This document shows positions 31,493 through 41,379 of a DNA stretch of 64,000 bases, one piece after another. Source of the DNA: Scheffersomyces stipitis CBS 6054 (lineage: Eukaryota; Ascomycota; Pichiomycetes; Serinales; Debaryomycetaceae); the NCBI RefSeq assembly GCF_000209165.1, contig NC_009068.1:1240001-1304000 (forward strand). Direction: 5' to 3'. The translations under genes were made by a program, and so were the position numbers. Under the pieces are notes generated by a model that was not told where the DNA came from, ran no database searches, and saw nothing but the letters and a program-made list of their open reading frames with translations. Positions within the stretch are counted from its first letter, which is position 1; every line of letters starts with the position of its first letter.

Positions 31493-33349
31493 TCAAGGGA
31501 TCTGCACGATAATGTCGATAGCCTCGCCAGAAAGGATACCATAGCTGTCTGACGCCTGCGGCAGTACGTATATTCCAACCATGTCATTAGTAGCTAGTGC
31601 TAGGATACTAGCAAAGGAATTGGCAGCCAAGGTTCGAGTAATGGGAATTTCTAATTCTTCATTTATGGTTTTAGATCGACTCGGAATCAAATCTGAAAAT
31701 TTGATAGTGTAATACTGCCCCTCATTTGTCGTGGATCCAATTCCGAATGGCTGCGAAAATGTCGTGTTTTCTCTGTGTACATTTTCATATAGATTACCAT
31801 ATGTTCTGGTGCGAGATTGAATTAGCTGATGGAATTTCAACAATTTGGTATGGTTGCTTTCCTCTTCTGATTGCTGGCTAGATTCGGCAGGAACATATGT
31901 TTGTGCTCCTTTGGTAGACACTCCACTACGAGATTCGAGGTTCCCAAACGAGAGATTGAAGACATCATTGGAAAGCGTAGACAAGTCTGCAGCTTCATTC
32001 TCTAGCTCTTGTTCAATATTTTGATCCAATTCGAAGTCATTAACTTCCTCTTCTCTATACTCTTCAAAACTCCTGAGAATAACATCTCTTCCTATTTCGT
32101 ACTCTGGGATATTCAAAGTCTCAACACGGCGAATCACGCCTATTTCTCTTAGCATCGAATGGACCAGAGTGCTATTGAATGTGAGAGTTTCGTTTCTGGT
32201 TGTGTTCACAGGTTCATTATACAATGAATTCGCTAGAGTTAAGCGATTCACAAAGTTGAGGAAAGGACTGAAGTTAGGATTAAGGGCTTCCATGATTTCA
32301 TTAACTTTCATTTGATCATCATGTTGTATTTCAAATTTATCAGTATGAATATCAAGCATTCTCTGTTCGTATGTTCTAACTGCCTCTTCTAGAATAGATT
32401 GAGGAATAGTTATTTGAGAAATTTCATCCACCAAAAGACGTTGGAGTTTTCTCTTCGTGCCAGTGACTTTCGTTGTACATGTAACAATACTGGAAGGCTC
32501 TTGAGCAACCGAAGGGCTACTAGAATTCGATTGTTGCTCAGAAACGAGAAAATGAGGATCATTTGTGATATTTAAATTATCTTGTCTTTCTTCTAGTATA
32601 TCCTGACTTAAATTGTTGTTCTCCAAATCTAGATCAACAAGCAAATCGTTGACTTCTTCAATATTGTTATTTGTTGAGACTATGTCACCATCGTTGTTAA
32701 ATTCAAATTGTACATCTTCTTGAGTGATGGTACTGTAATTGATACTTCTATTGAATAAGTCATCTACAAGAGCACTTTCGTCCCTAGAACTATTGACATC
32801 AAATATACTTCTGGAGCCATTCTTTGTCTTATCGTTGATTTGGAAGAGACTAGTACAATTTTCCGTAGGAAATTGCATTTGATCCATTTGCAGAATTTCT
32901 AACCTTCTTCTTCTCTTTACCTTTTGATTTTCATCATACTCCATTTCTTCTATAAAATCAATGGCAGAAGGGATAAAATCAATCTCAATATTGAAATTGG
33001 GGTCATTCTCAAGCAAAACTTGTTTCTTCACAACTTGTTCAAATACGTTAGCCACGTTATAAGTCTTTTCCAGTCTGTGTAATTGAAGCACATCTCGATT
33101 CAACTTTGCATTAACAAAGGCTACATCGTTGAGAAAGAAGTTTATTTTGGACTTGTAGAGCATAGAGATCCCATACATCATGTTGGACAAGTAGCGAATG
33201 TTTCTTTCTTTGCTGATACCTATCAACTCCTCGCATACCTGGGGTATAGAAGTAGTGAGAATGTCTCGTTTGACTGAAGTCTTGTTATTAATTTTTGATC
33301 CAAGCGTGGCCATTAGCCATGCTGTTTGTAAACCCGTAGAAGAATCCAT
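31493..33349 (-). CDS. REC8: Meiotic cohesin kleisin Rec8
   Basis: The product is 618 residues from the ATG at 33349, the first in-frame ATG. The N-terminal Rad21/Rec8 domain is recognisable: TAWLMATLGSKINN, KRDILTTSIPQVCEEL and RYLSNMMYGISMLYKSKINFFLNDV align with kleisin helices that contact Smc3 and are closest to Rec8 rather than mitotic Scc1. The middle is acidic, Asn/Ser-rich and poorly conserved. The last 60 residues (TRTLAANSFASILALATNDMVGI...GEAIDIIVQI) fit the C-terminal winged helix that binds Smc1. Rec8 holds sister chromatids through meiosis I and is protected at centromeres by shugoshin, which is also encoded in this window (SGO1). The frame continues 29 codons upstream without an ATG, so a small upstream exon cannot be excluded. 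Confidence 0.85.
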   Translation of the reverse strand: MDSSTGLQTAWLMATLGSKINNKTSVKRDILTTSIPQVCEELIGISKERNIRYLSNMMYGISMLYKSKINFFLNDVAFVNAKLNRDVLQLHRLEKTYNVANVFEQVVKKQVLLENDPNFNIEIDFIPSAIDFIEEMEYDENQKVKRRRRLEILQMDQMQFPTENCTSLFQINDKTKNGSRSIFDVNSSRDESALVDDLFNRSINYSTITQEDVQFEFNNDGDIVSTNNNIEEVNDLLVDLDLENNNLSQDILEERQDNLNITNDPHFLVSEQQSNSSSPSVAQEPSSIVTCTTKVTGTKRKLQRLLVDEISQITIPQSILEEAVRTYEQRMLDIHTDKFEIQHDDQMKVNEIMEALNPNFSPFLNFVNRLTLANSLYNEPVNTTRNETLTFNSTLVHSMLREIGVIRRVETLNIPEYEIGRDVILRSFEEYREEEVNDFELDQNIEQELENEAADLSTLSNDVFNLSFGNLESRSGVSTKGAQTYVPAESSQQSEEESNHTKLLKFHQLIQSRTRTYGNLYENVHRENTTFSQPFGIGSTTNEGQYYTIKFSDLIPSRSKTINEELEIPITRTLAANSFASILALATNDMVGIYVLPQASDSYGILSGEAIDIIVQIP

Positions 33350-33674
33350 TTGCTTGTTAGAGGTATTCTGTTTTGAACAAATCTGTTCCCATATGCGAAA
33401 ATGAAAGATATCTATTCTGTGGTTAATTCGCAGCAAATGGTAGATTTATTCGTAAGAAAAATCCAGTTATGTTACAAGTAACAATCCCAACGTGATCGGA
33501 ACGACTTATATTAAATAAAGTAAGCAATGCAAGGAATGAAAGACACTTTTGAATCGGATAAGAAATGAAATAAACACACAAATAAAGCAATAAATACACT
33601 AATAAATAAATAGATAAAGAAATAGATAGCTAGTATATTACTTCCAAAACTATAGTACCGAACTGAAAACCTGT

Positions 33675-36452
33675 TTATGTCATTTTGTAATTTAAGTTTC
33701 GTAACTTATCATAAGTAACTGCTAGCCATTTGACGGTTAGCTCGAAATCACTCTCTTGTACCGATTCATGGAGATTGGTGAATGTGCTGTATTTGAATCG
33801 GCTGTTAAGATAATCTGTACTAGAGTTGACAGAGAACTTGGGAAGCCCATAGATAACATGGTTGAAGTATGCTTCTTTCTGTTTCTCGTCATTTCCATTG
33901 CCATTCTGGAGAAACTGGTAATCTCTCGGGTTCAAAGTAAGCTCACGCTCCAAATGGAGCAACTTGTGATTGGATACCTTGAACTGGGCAAAATGAGCAA
34001 ACTTTTTATAACATCTATACCAAGGGTAATCTTCGATTAATCCCTCTTGAACTTTTTTATTCCACTTGTCGAAAATCAACGATTGGTGTGTCAAGTCGTT
34101 GAGTAACACCTGAAATTGCGAAAGCAAGTCAACGAATCTCACTGTAGGTTCGTCTTTCAAATCTCGCTTGAGATCCAGTAAAATGTACGATTTGTTTATA
34201 AGATACGAGGAAACTTTGTCTTGACCCCACTTCGATAATTGGGGTTGGTTTTCAATGAGGAAGAAAGAAAAGAATCGATTGATATCACGATAGTAATATC
34301 TGGTTCTGACTTCTACCATTTCATGTTCACTCAAAGAGATCGCCAACAAACCTATGAAACGAATCAACAGACCATGCAAAAGTAGGTCATTGTCTATTTG
34401 TCTCTTGACAAGCCAATCGTACGAATAGTAATTAGAGTTAGGAACATACAACGAAGAGTCACGCTTGGCATCATTATCAAACTTGATATTGATAGAAGGT
34501 GTACTCAAGTGACCTTGGAAAATGAAAGCCTCAGAATGTGTCAATTCCGGTCCCGATATTCCATGGATCGTATTGTTATCCTGTTTGGACCAATACTTGT
34601 GTAAAGTAGTGTAGCCGTCCTCGTCATCTCCGTCATCGTCGTTGTCGTTGTCATTATCGTCATCAGCATCGTCATCATCTGCAGTTACATCGTCCTGTGT
34701 GAGTTTGAATATCTTCATCATTTCGTCAGCTTGATTGGTAGCCGTGTCGTCCAAACTTTTGAAAAACTTTTCCTTGTCCACTTCAGACAACGTCTTATAC
34801 GAAGCAGCAGTTTTCGGAATGGGAACATACTTGGCTGTTTTTCTCAAGAGATGATTGAACAACGGGTTAGAATCAACTTTGAATCGGGAACCCGTGACAG
34901 CATCGCCATCGATATTAATATAGGCAATAACAGATTGCTTAGGGTCCAAAACATTCGTGTCATTTATCAACAACTGAGATCCAAGTACGCCAGAGGAAGA
35001 ACCATCCCAAGAAATGAACTTTATTGTTCTCAACGGTTTCCACCCTTTGATGGTCAAACGTTGATAGTTTCTCATGATTTCAAACAACACCGCGTGACCA
35101 CTGGAAGGATTCGAAGATGTCAACGAATCTCTCCTGGCTCCAATAATAATATTACCATCATTCATCACACCCTTTAATGTTCCTACTATGTTGGTCAATC
35201 TACGCGTCTTTGTATCTTCAAATACCGCTGAAATGTTGAGTGTAAGCGATCCTCCGATATTAGTCGGATTGTACTCCCATTCAGAAACCACTTCCATCTG
35301 TTTACTCTTCGCCAAAGTGCCCAAAATGGGATTGACAGCCTTACGACTTAATGGAATGGCCGGGATCGAAGGTCGCTTCCAATTGCCAATATGACCAGTA
35401 ACTACGTTGTCGCGAGAAATGGCTATATTCAATTGCAACTCACTTTCCTTGTTGTTTTCCAGTTGCAAGTCGTAATAGTTGATGAAGCCTATCGCTCCGA
35501 ACTTCTCAGCAATCAATACTTTTTCTGCTACAGATATGTTTGAATTCAAGACTGACTTCACGATGACAATTTTGCCATTTATGTCATAATTGCGAGCCGT
35601 GAGAGTGAGATAGTCCGAGATAGTACCTTCGTTGACAAAGATGTAATCGCCCGCTGCGGACGAATTAGCTCCAAAAGCATAAAAGGCAGGAGTCTTGTAG
35701 TGAGGTTCCTTCAAGTTGGCATTATAAACTACATTCCCATTCAGAGAGTCTACAAGTGACACAGACAGAGATTGTGGTCTCTGCAAAAAGGGAACATCGT
35801 AAGAATGAGATGAAGTCTTGAAGCCGAACTTCTTGAATGTTTTCTCTACAAGTGAAACTAGCTCTATGTTGTCGTCGGCAATAATGTTGGCTGGACTCTT
35901 GCTGTTAATAGCAGTCAAGTTTGTGAGCCAGGTGTTGATGTACTCTTCAGTGGTCAAACTGTCATGAGAATTTCCAATTCCTGAAAATAAGATAAAGTGT
36001 CTCTTGACGTCTGAACGTGTGAGATGTAGCCCGTACCATCTTCTGAAGTCTCTACTGAGAGAAGTCCGAGGAAGAAAGGAAAGCTCGAAGATGATGATAG
36101 CCACTATTCCCAAAGCGAAAAACCACCAGAACGGTCTTTTGATCTTCTTGAGGACAGACTCGGAGTCAAACTTAGACTGCGTGTCATATTCGTCATCATT
36201 GTTATTGAAATTGGTGTCACATGTCGTATTGTTTTCGTCTTCGTTGTTTTCATTAGTGTAGGATTCGTTGCTGTTCAAGAGTGGAGTCGTATCATCTACA
36301 TTGGCAAATGGATTCTCAGATGTGCGACTAGAGATGCCGTTAGAAACAGACTGGGAGTTTTCCGAGACGACGTTCGGGACTTCAGCAGCCAAGTTTCTGG
36401 CGATAGACTCTGTGCTGTTTTCGCCTGGGTCTGGGCCTGTTTCTGGTGCCAT
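33675..36452 (-). CDS. Transferrin-receptor-like M28 membrane protein, apparently non-catalytic (Tre1/Tre2-like)
   Basis: This 925-residue type II membrane protein has a cytoplasmic tail (about 1-110) with NPFANVDDTTPLL (an NPF plus an acidic dileucine-like DxxxLL sorting signal), one transmembrane helix (about 113-130, WWFFALGIVAIIIFEL), then LPRTSLSRDFRRWYG, a protease-associated domain, an M28-like fold (IIIGARRDSL...KFISWDGSSSGVLGSQLL...YINIDGD) and a helical dimerisation domain. Compared with active M28 carboxypeptidases, the zinc ligands are mostly replaced: GGHRDS is GARRDS, the EE of WDAEEFG is SS, and the distal YHS is YYS. In yeast, Tre1/Tre2 of this family direct metal transporters to the vacuole with Bsd2; Vps70 is the alternative. 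A 28-residue Asp-rich insertion lies at about 587-613. The retrotransposon 3' LTR is about 330 bp upstream. Confidence 0.72.
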   Translation of the reverse strand: MAPETGPDPGENSTESIARNLAAEVPNVVSENSQSVSNGISSRTSENPFANVDDTTPLLNSNESYTNENNEDENNTTCDTNFNNNDDEYDTQSKFDSESVLKKIKRPFWWFFALGIVAIIIFELSFLPRTSLSRDFRRWYGLHLTRSDVKRHFILFSGIGNSHDSLTTEEYINTWLTNLTAINSKSPANIIADDNIELVSLVEKTFKKFGFKTSSHSYDVPFLQRPQSLSVSLVDSLNGNVVYNANLKEPHYKTPAFYAFGANSSAAGDYIFVNEGTISDYLTLTARNYDINGKIVIVKSVLNSNISVAEKVLIAEKFGAIGFINYYDLQLENNKESELQLNIAISRDNVVTGHIGNWKRPSIPAIPLSRKAVNPILGTLAKSKQMEVVSEWEYNPTNIGGSLTLNISAVFEDTKTRRLTNIVGTLKGVMNDGNIIIGARRDSLTSSNPSSGHAVLFEIMRNYQRLTIKGWKPLRTIKFISWDGSSSGVLGSQLLINDTNVLDPKQSVIAYINIDGDAVTGSRFKVDSNPLFNHLLRKTAKYVPIPKTAASYKTLSEVDKEKFFKSLDDTATNQADEMMKIFKLTQDDVTADDDDADDDNDNDNDDDGDDEDGYTTLHKYWSKQDNNTIHGISGPELTHSEAFIFQGHLSTPSINIKFDNDAKRDSSLYVPNSNYYSYDWLVKRQIDNDLLLHGLLIRFIGLLAISLSEHEMVEVRTRYYYRDINRFFSFFLIENQPQLSKWGQDKVSSYLINKSYILLDLKRDLKDEPTVRFVDLLSQFQVLLNDLTHQSLIFDKWNKKVQEGLIEDYPWYRCYKKFAHFAQFKVSNHKLLHLERELTLNPRDYQFLQNGNGNDEKQKEAYFNHVIYGLPKFSVNSSTDYLNSRFKYSTFTNLHESVQESDFELTVKWLAVTYDKLRNLNYKMT

Positions 36453-36780
36453 AGAAACTGTGGGGACTTAGTTGCAGGGAGATTTAGCGGTACTATATAT
36501 GCGAAGGTTCAGTGTGGGACAGAGTGTCAGTTGAATGGATGGACGAGGATACGGACAGTCTTAAGAAAGCGGTTATGGAAGAGTGAGGATATGATACCAA
36601 TCTAGAAGTATAGAAAAGAAGAAAAGTCTAGGAATGAAAAGAGCTGACTCCATGGATTTCACGAAAATCCACAAAGCTATATAATTAATCTAGCAGATAC
36701 CAGTTCTGGCATTTATGCTGTGCACCCACCTCGCTTTTTGTGTCTGTCCCACGGTGCGCAGTCACGTGTGTACCCCTTTA
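36453..36780. other. Promoter region of the M28-like gene up to the LTR
   Basis: About 328 bp between the M28-like ATG and the retrotransposon 3' LTR. It includes a TCACGTGT site near 36763. The native upstream sequence is now interrupted by the element and resumes at 42916. Confidence 0.55.
36776..36780. repeat. Target-site duplication CTTTA (left copy)
   Basis: CTTTA directly precedes the left LTR and is repeated directly after the right LTR (42911-42915). A 5-bp duplication is standard for Ty1/copia integrases. Confidence 0.9.
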
Positions 36781-37065
36781 TGACGGGAAACCTGTATATG
36801 GGTAGGCCGGTTTTCCTTTTGGACTTAGAAATGGATTAATGGATATGGAGTTATATTAATCACTGAAGAACTATTTAAAATCTGTTTAAACTAGAGGGAA
36901 TCCTCTGGGCTTTATATATTCTTCATCCTCATCTCATCTCTGTAGTTTGTTGCGTTATTCAACAAAAGAAATGTAGAATTTCTGTTTCGGATATTTATCG
37001 GATCCAATCCGAGGTTGGTCACCTCGGAAACCATTATTAGAGATCCTGTATCTTATTTTCCATCA
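36781..37065 (-). repeat. 3' LTR (285 bp)
   Basis: It begins TG and ends CA, and appears identical to the copy at 42626-42910. On the element strand a TATA box (ATATATAAA) lies at 36920-36911, and a CCGAGGT/ACCTCGG stem occurs near 37010-37027. Its promoter points toward the M28-like gene about 330 bp away. Confidence 0.95.
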
Positions 37066-37073
37066 CTCCCCTT
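37066..37073 (-). other. Polypurine tract
   Basis: AAGGGGAG on the element strand abuts the 3' LTR and overlaps the pol stop codon (TAA at 37074-37072). This is the expected plus-strand primer position. Confidence 0.75.
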
Positions 37074-40000
37074 AACGCTTTGTACGTGAATCAAATGTAG
37101 AAGCGTTTCTGACATTGGAAACTAGATGATCCCTAAGGGTAATAAATTGCGCTCTAGATAGCGCTTTAGTAAACATGTCAGCCGTGTTTACTGATGTCTT
37201 GACATAGTCAAGTAGGATTTCTTTATCCTTAATCAATTGTCTCAACAATTTGATATCGATGTCCACCATTCTCCTACTATGGGAGATATTTTCGTTTTTG
37301 CAATTGGCGATTACAGCTTGATTATCTTCATAGATTTGTACGCTTGACACTATGAATCCAAGTTCTCTTAAGATGTTCTTTATACGGATCGACGTCTCTG
37401 CAGTCAGCTTTAAAGCGACCAATTCGCAACTAGCAGAACTTGTAGTAATGTTATGTTGACGTTTAGTGGTCCAGCTAACCAAATGTCCGTTGAGATAAAT
37501 GGCATTTCCAGTAATTGATCTTCTATCCTTCTCTGGAGCGAAGGAAGCATCTGTGTAAGCAACTATGTTAAAATCTAATTTCTTGTTTGATGATTGGTTG
37601 CTCTCATATTTTAATTCATAATCTATGTTCAGCTTGAGGTAACGAATGCAGTATAATAATTTCTGAAAATCATTTATATTTGGGTTGGCACCTTTGCTAC
37701 CCAACTGATTGGCAGCAAAAGATATATCAGGACGAGTATTTCGATTTGCCCAAAGCAATAATCCTACTCCCTTTTGATATAGCTCTTTACCCTTTGCATC
37801 CAATAATGTTTGGTTGTTTATCGGATTGTCCTCGATAAAGTGATCTTTAACAGTGGTGGATGCATTATTGTACTTCGACTTGTCTTTGATCATTGGAATA
37901 TACTTTCCATATGATTCTTCAAGTTTGAATTGCTTTACAATATTTTGTAAGTATTCTGTCTGGGACATAATGTAACCGTTCTCGGTCTTATGAAATTTTA
38001 CCCCAAGGTATTCCTTGATTTCTTCAAGGTACTTCATGTCGAAATGCTTTTGTAGGTCTCGTTTGAATTCTTTAAGCATCCTTTCGCTTGATGACACCAT
38101 GAATAAGTCATCAACATAAACAGCAATGATGATTATGTCACCTTTGTTCTTTTTGTGGAACAATCCTGAAGCGAATGATGATTCCTCAAAACCGAAGTTT
38201 TGAATAACCTTGAGTAATGTGTGGTACCATTCGTACCCACTTTGTCGCATACCATATATTGCCTTTTTAACCAACCAGCATTTATTCTTTGGCAATTCGT
38301 ATCCTTTCGGTGGACGGATGTAGATTGGCTCATTGTTCGATAATGGCGCGTTTAGATACGCAGATTCAATATCGAGCTGGTGGATAATATAATTGTTAGT
38401 GGTGGCAATAGAAACTAGTAATCTGATGGTCAATAGGTCTACAACGGGGGATGATATTTTTGATGGATCGAAATCCCGGCCGGGTTGTTGTAGAAAACCT
38501 CTAACGACACATCTGCTTTTGTATTTAACGCCTTTTATTCCTCCATCCTTAGATGTATGTACCCATCTGGTGGATATGGCTTTCCTGCCTTTCGGAATAT
38601 CAACGACTTCAAAAACGTTCAATTTAATGAATTTGTCTATTTCACGATCCATGGATTCTATCCAATTTTTATCGTTGTAATCAATGTTTTCGATAACAGC
38701 ATTTATAACATTGATTGGTAAATCATCCGAGTCTTCTTCAATTTGATCGATCAATGAGAATAAGCAATGTGCACCTTCGATATTTGTACATACGTCAGTT
38801 GATCTAGACTCAATCAAACTGGCCATAAGGTTGATTGTGCTTATACTCAGGAAGTCTGGTGATGTTTTCCTCTGTCTTTTATTGTCGCCCCCTTCTGTAT
38901 CAGTTTTAGTTTTAGCTGATACAGAATAGACGCTGCTCTTTTGGCCCGGATGCGTCTTTGTCCTTGTTTTAAGTGTCTTACTTTCCGGAGTAAAATTGGG
39001 TGACCGCTTTAATTTAACTGATGGTTCTGGTGTGAGTCCCTCTTGCATTCTTTGACGTTTCAAAGCTCGGACGTCTCTGTTTGAAGGTGCTTGAATCATC
39101 TCTGGCTCATTCTTGATAGTTGTGCTCTCCCCTTGATTGTCAATCGGTTGAACAATGCCATGTTTCGTCTTGACGTTACCAGTGTCTTTAGACGATTTCG
39201 TATCTGAATTGAGTTCGGTAATTTCAATTGCAGCTGGGATGTGCTTATCATTTGCGTTATCGCTTTTATTGTTATGATCTTTAACAATAATTTGCTTTGA
39301 GGCAGGATTTTGAGATTCTTTTAATGTTGCAACGGGTGCATCTTCATTAATGAGTTCATATTTGGTTTCATCAGCCTTCTGCTCTCTTTGAGTAGAAGTT
39401 ATGCCTGAGTCGGATTTATAGCCCAGTGGAGTATCTCTCTGGATATCCTCTCCGGATACAGGAGCTACCTGTTTATTGACTGGGGTAGGTGTTCGTACGT
39501 TTGTCCCCCCCACTAATGTGGACGAATTAATTGCAGTGCTCGTGCTCTCTCTATGAGTCTTATCTGTAGTAGTAATAGGTTTTGGATGTTCAGGATTTGT
39601 CATCCAAGGAAATTTGTTAGTAACGTTCGTGTACACTTCGGGATGTTTCTTGGCTAAGATCAGGAAAGAGGGTTGAGGATCAGTTGAACAATTATCCGTG
39701 GGCGACGGATCCCTCCTTGCTTCTGAAATACCACGGGTCATCACGGCTGATTTTTCGTGGATGCCCGCTGATGTGGAAGGTACATTTTCCTGTCGAACGG
39801 ATTCAAAAGTATCATAGTCATGGGCTTCTTGATTAAGTTTAAATTGAGCAGCAGCGACTTGGGCATTCAAGGTCGCTTTAACTTCGTTCGCCTCCTGAAT
39901 TTGAGAGAAATCAAGCGATTTGAAGTATGAGTTAATATGTGCCATGGAACTCATGAACTTGACATTTACTGTCTGAATAACTGGGAAGTTTTTCGTACTG

Positions 40001-41376
40001 ACGAGGATTTTATATGTGTAGTTGTCTTCGCAGAAACCAATAAAAGTACCAAAGAATGTCATCGGGTATTGCTTATTATTTGGATTAGCTGGTGCATTGG
40101 GTAGAGGAATATGCAATTTTTTAAATTCCTCTGGCGAAGATGCTTTAACTGACACGTCCAAGCCAAATTGAATATATGTCGGTCTGTATGCATCGAGCTT
40201 ATTAAAGACTTCATAAGGAGTCCTACCTTTGAGAGCCTTGTTGGGCGTATGGTTCTTAATGTACAGCACATATTCAATGATGTGGTCAAAAAGACAAAGA
40301 ACCTTGTCTGTGTAATTCGGAAATTGAAGGATAATCTTGTATATATTTCGCAAGATCGTACGGTTGTGGGATTCAGCAAGTCCATTCAATTCCGGAGAGT
40401 AGCTAGCAATCTTATCTCGTTTTATGCCAAGTTTGGCAAGCAGTTCGGTGTCAGGTAGTTCTTTGGCATTGTCTGCTCTAAAATGCGCTATCCTTTCTGG
40501 AAATCTATTGTTCCATATGTGCAAGAGAAGGAGAACATCATCCATGACTTGCTTATGAGATGTAAAGATAAGTTCGGTAAATCGGGAGAAATGATCAATG
40601 AGTGTAGTGATAAAGTATTTTTTGTGGCCGATAAGGAAGGGTCCCATCGTGTCACTACTAACTCTTTCTAACCGACGTGTGGCAGGTCTTTGGGTGGTGT
40701 GGTTATGTGATGCTTGTCTAATGTTCACGGCGTGACATAGGCGACATTCTTTCACCCTACGGATACTCTCTTCCGTATCAACTACCTTAATAAATCTCAT
40801 TTTGGCAAGGGATTGTAAATTTGAAATTGCCATATGACTGCATTGTAGATGGTGATAAAACCAGTCTTGGGGGCCGTGAAGTTCGGCAACTTCAGCAGGA
40901 ATATTATGTATAGTGGAATATTCCTCTTCAAAAAAATGAAGTGATTCGATATTATTTTTGGCAGAAAGTTTAGAAATGAAAAGATTATTCTTTCTATTAG
41001 CAACTTTGAGCATGTGTTCACTATTGGCAATATAGGCTCCGTCGTCTGTGAGCACGGTTGTCCATCCTTGTTCAAGTAGTTGGCCAACTGATATGAGATT
41101 ACAAGAGATTTCAGGGACGACCATAACGTTGGAGATAGATACCTTTGGGTCTAGATGTATGTCAAGCGTACCTTTTGCAATAGCTCGTACGGTTCTTCCG
41201 TCAGCAACACGAAATGATGTACCTTGGCCTTTAGGCTCATAGGTTATATCATGCAATAATTTTGTGGAATTAACACACGTTCTTGAACAACCTGAATCGT
41301 ATAGAAATAGTACATTTGACAGCAGTGGTTCGTCACCTAAGTAAAAGATTTGACGATTTGGGTGACCACCAAACCA
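37072..41376 (-). CDS. pol: Retrotransposon Pol polyprotein (protease-integrase-RT-RNase H)
   Basis: There are about 1434 codons in the same frame as gag, starting directly after its TAA. No ATG-initiated start is conserved, so translation probably needs readthrough. Domains in order: aspartic protease with DSG in YDSGCSRT about 30 residues in; integrase HHCC finger (HHLQCSH...CRLC); integrase core D-D-E (SSDTMGP, RADNAKEL, NGLAESHNR); a Ser/Thr/Lys-rich linker; reverse transcriptase with QLDIESAYLNAPL and the YVDD box; and RNase H (AYTDASFA, SCELVALKL, YEDNQAVIANC). The order is that of Ty1/copia. All catalytic motifs look intact. Two CTG codons near the start of the protease would be Ser in the CUG clade. 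Confidence 0.93.
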   Translation of the reverse strand, partial: WFGGHPNRQIFYLGDEPLLSNVLFLYDSGCSRTCVNSTKLLHDITYEPKGQGTSFRVADGRTVRAIAKGTLDIHLDPKVSISNVMVVPEISCNLISVGQLLEQGWTTVLTDDGAYIANSEHMLKVANRKNNLFISKLSAKNNIESLHFFEEEYSTIHNIPAEVAELHGPQDWFYHHLQCSHMAISNLQSLAKMRFIKVVDTEESIRRVKECRLCHAVNIRQASHNHTTQRPATRRLERVSSDTMGPFLIGHKKYFITTLIDHFSRFTELIFTSHKQVMDDVLLLLHIWNNRFPERIAHFRADNAKELPDTELLAKLGIKRDKIASYSPELNGLAESHNRTILRNIYKIILQFPNYTDKVLCLFDHIIEYVLYIKNHTPNKALKGRTPYEVFNKLDAYRPTYIQFGLDVSVKASSPEEFKKLHIPLPNAPANPNNKQYPMTFFGTFIGFCEDNYTYKILVSTKNFPVIQTVNVKFMSSMAHINSYFKSLDFSQIQEANEVKATLNAQVAAAQFKLNQEAHDYDTFESVRQENVPSTSAGIHEKSAVMTRGISEARRDPSPTDNCSTDPQPSFLILAKKHPEVYTNVTNKFPWMTNPEHPKPITTTDKTHRESTSTAINSSTLVGGTNVRTPTPVNKQVAPVSGEDIQRDTPLGYKSDSGITSTQREQKADETKYELINEDAPVATLKESQNPASKQIIVKDHNNKSDNANDKHIPAAIEITELNSDTKSSKDTGNVKTKHGIVQPIDNQGESTTIKNEPEMIQAPSNRDVRALKRQRMQEGLTPEPSVKLKRSPNFTPESKTLKTRTKTHPGQKSSVYSVSAKTKTDTEGGDNKRQRKTSPDFLSISTINLMASLIESRSTDVCTNIEGAHCLFSLIDQIEEDSDDLPINVINAVIENIDYNDKNWIESMDREIDKFIKLNVFEVVDIPKGRKAISTRWVHTSKDGGIKGVKYKSRCVVRGFLQQPGRDFDPSKISSPVVDLLTIRLLVSIATTNNYIIHQLDIESAYLNAPLSNNEPIYIRPPKGYELPKNKCWLVKKAIYGMRQSGYEWYHTLLKVIQNFGFEESSFASGLFHKKNKGDIIIIAVYVDDLFMVSSSERMLKEFKRDLQKHFDMKYLEEIKEYLGVKFHKTENGYIMSQTEYLQNIVKQFKLEESYGKYIPMIKDKSKYNNASTTVKDHFIEDNPINNQTLLDAKGKELYQKGVGLLLWANRNTRPDISFAANQLGSKGANPNINDFQKLLYCIRYLKLNIDYELKYESNQSSNKKLDFNIVAYTDASFAPEKDRRSITGNAIYLNGHLVSWTTKRQHNITTSSASCELVALKLTAETSIRIKNILRELGFIVSSVQIYEDNQAVIANCKNENISHSRRMVDIDIKLLRQLIKDKEILLDYVKTSVNTADMFTKALSRAQFITLRDHLVSNVRNASTFDSRTKR

Positions 41377-41379
41377 TTA
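41377..41379 (-). promoter_or_regulatory. In-frame TAA between gag and pol (probable readthrough site)
   Basis: Gag stop codon with context AACAATTAATGG on the element strand; the next 1434 codons are open in the same frame and begin coding the protease within 30 codons. Tca2/pCal is known to use readthrough of a UGA at this junction, and here it is UAA. Confidence 0.7.
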
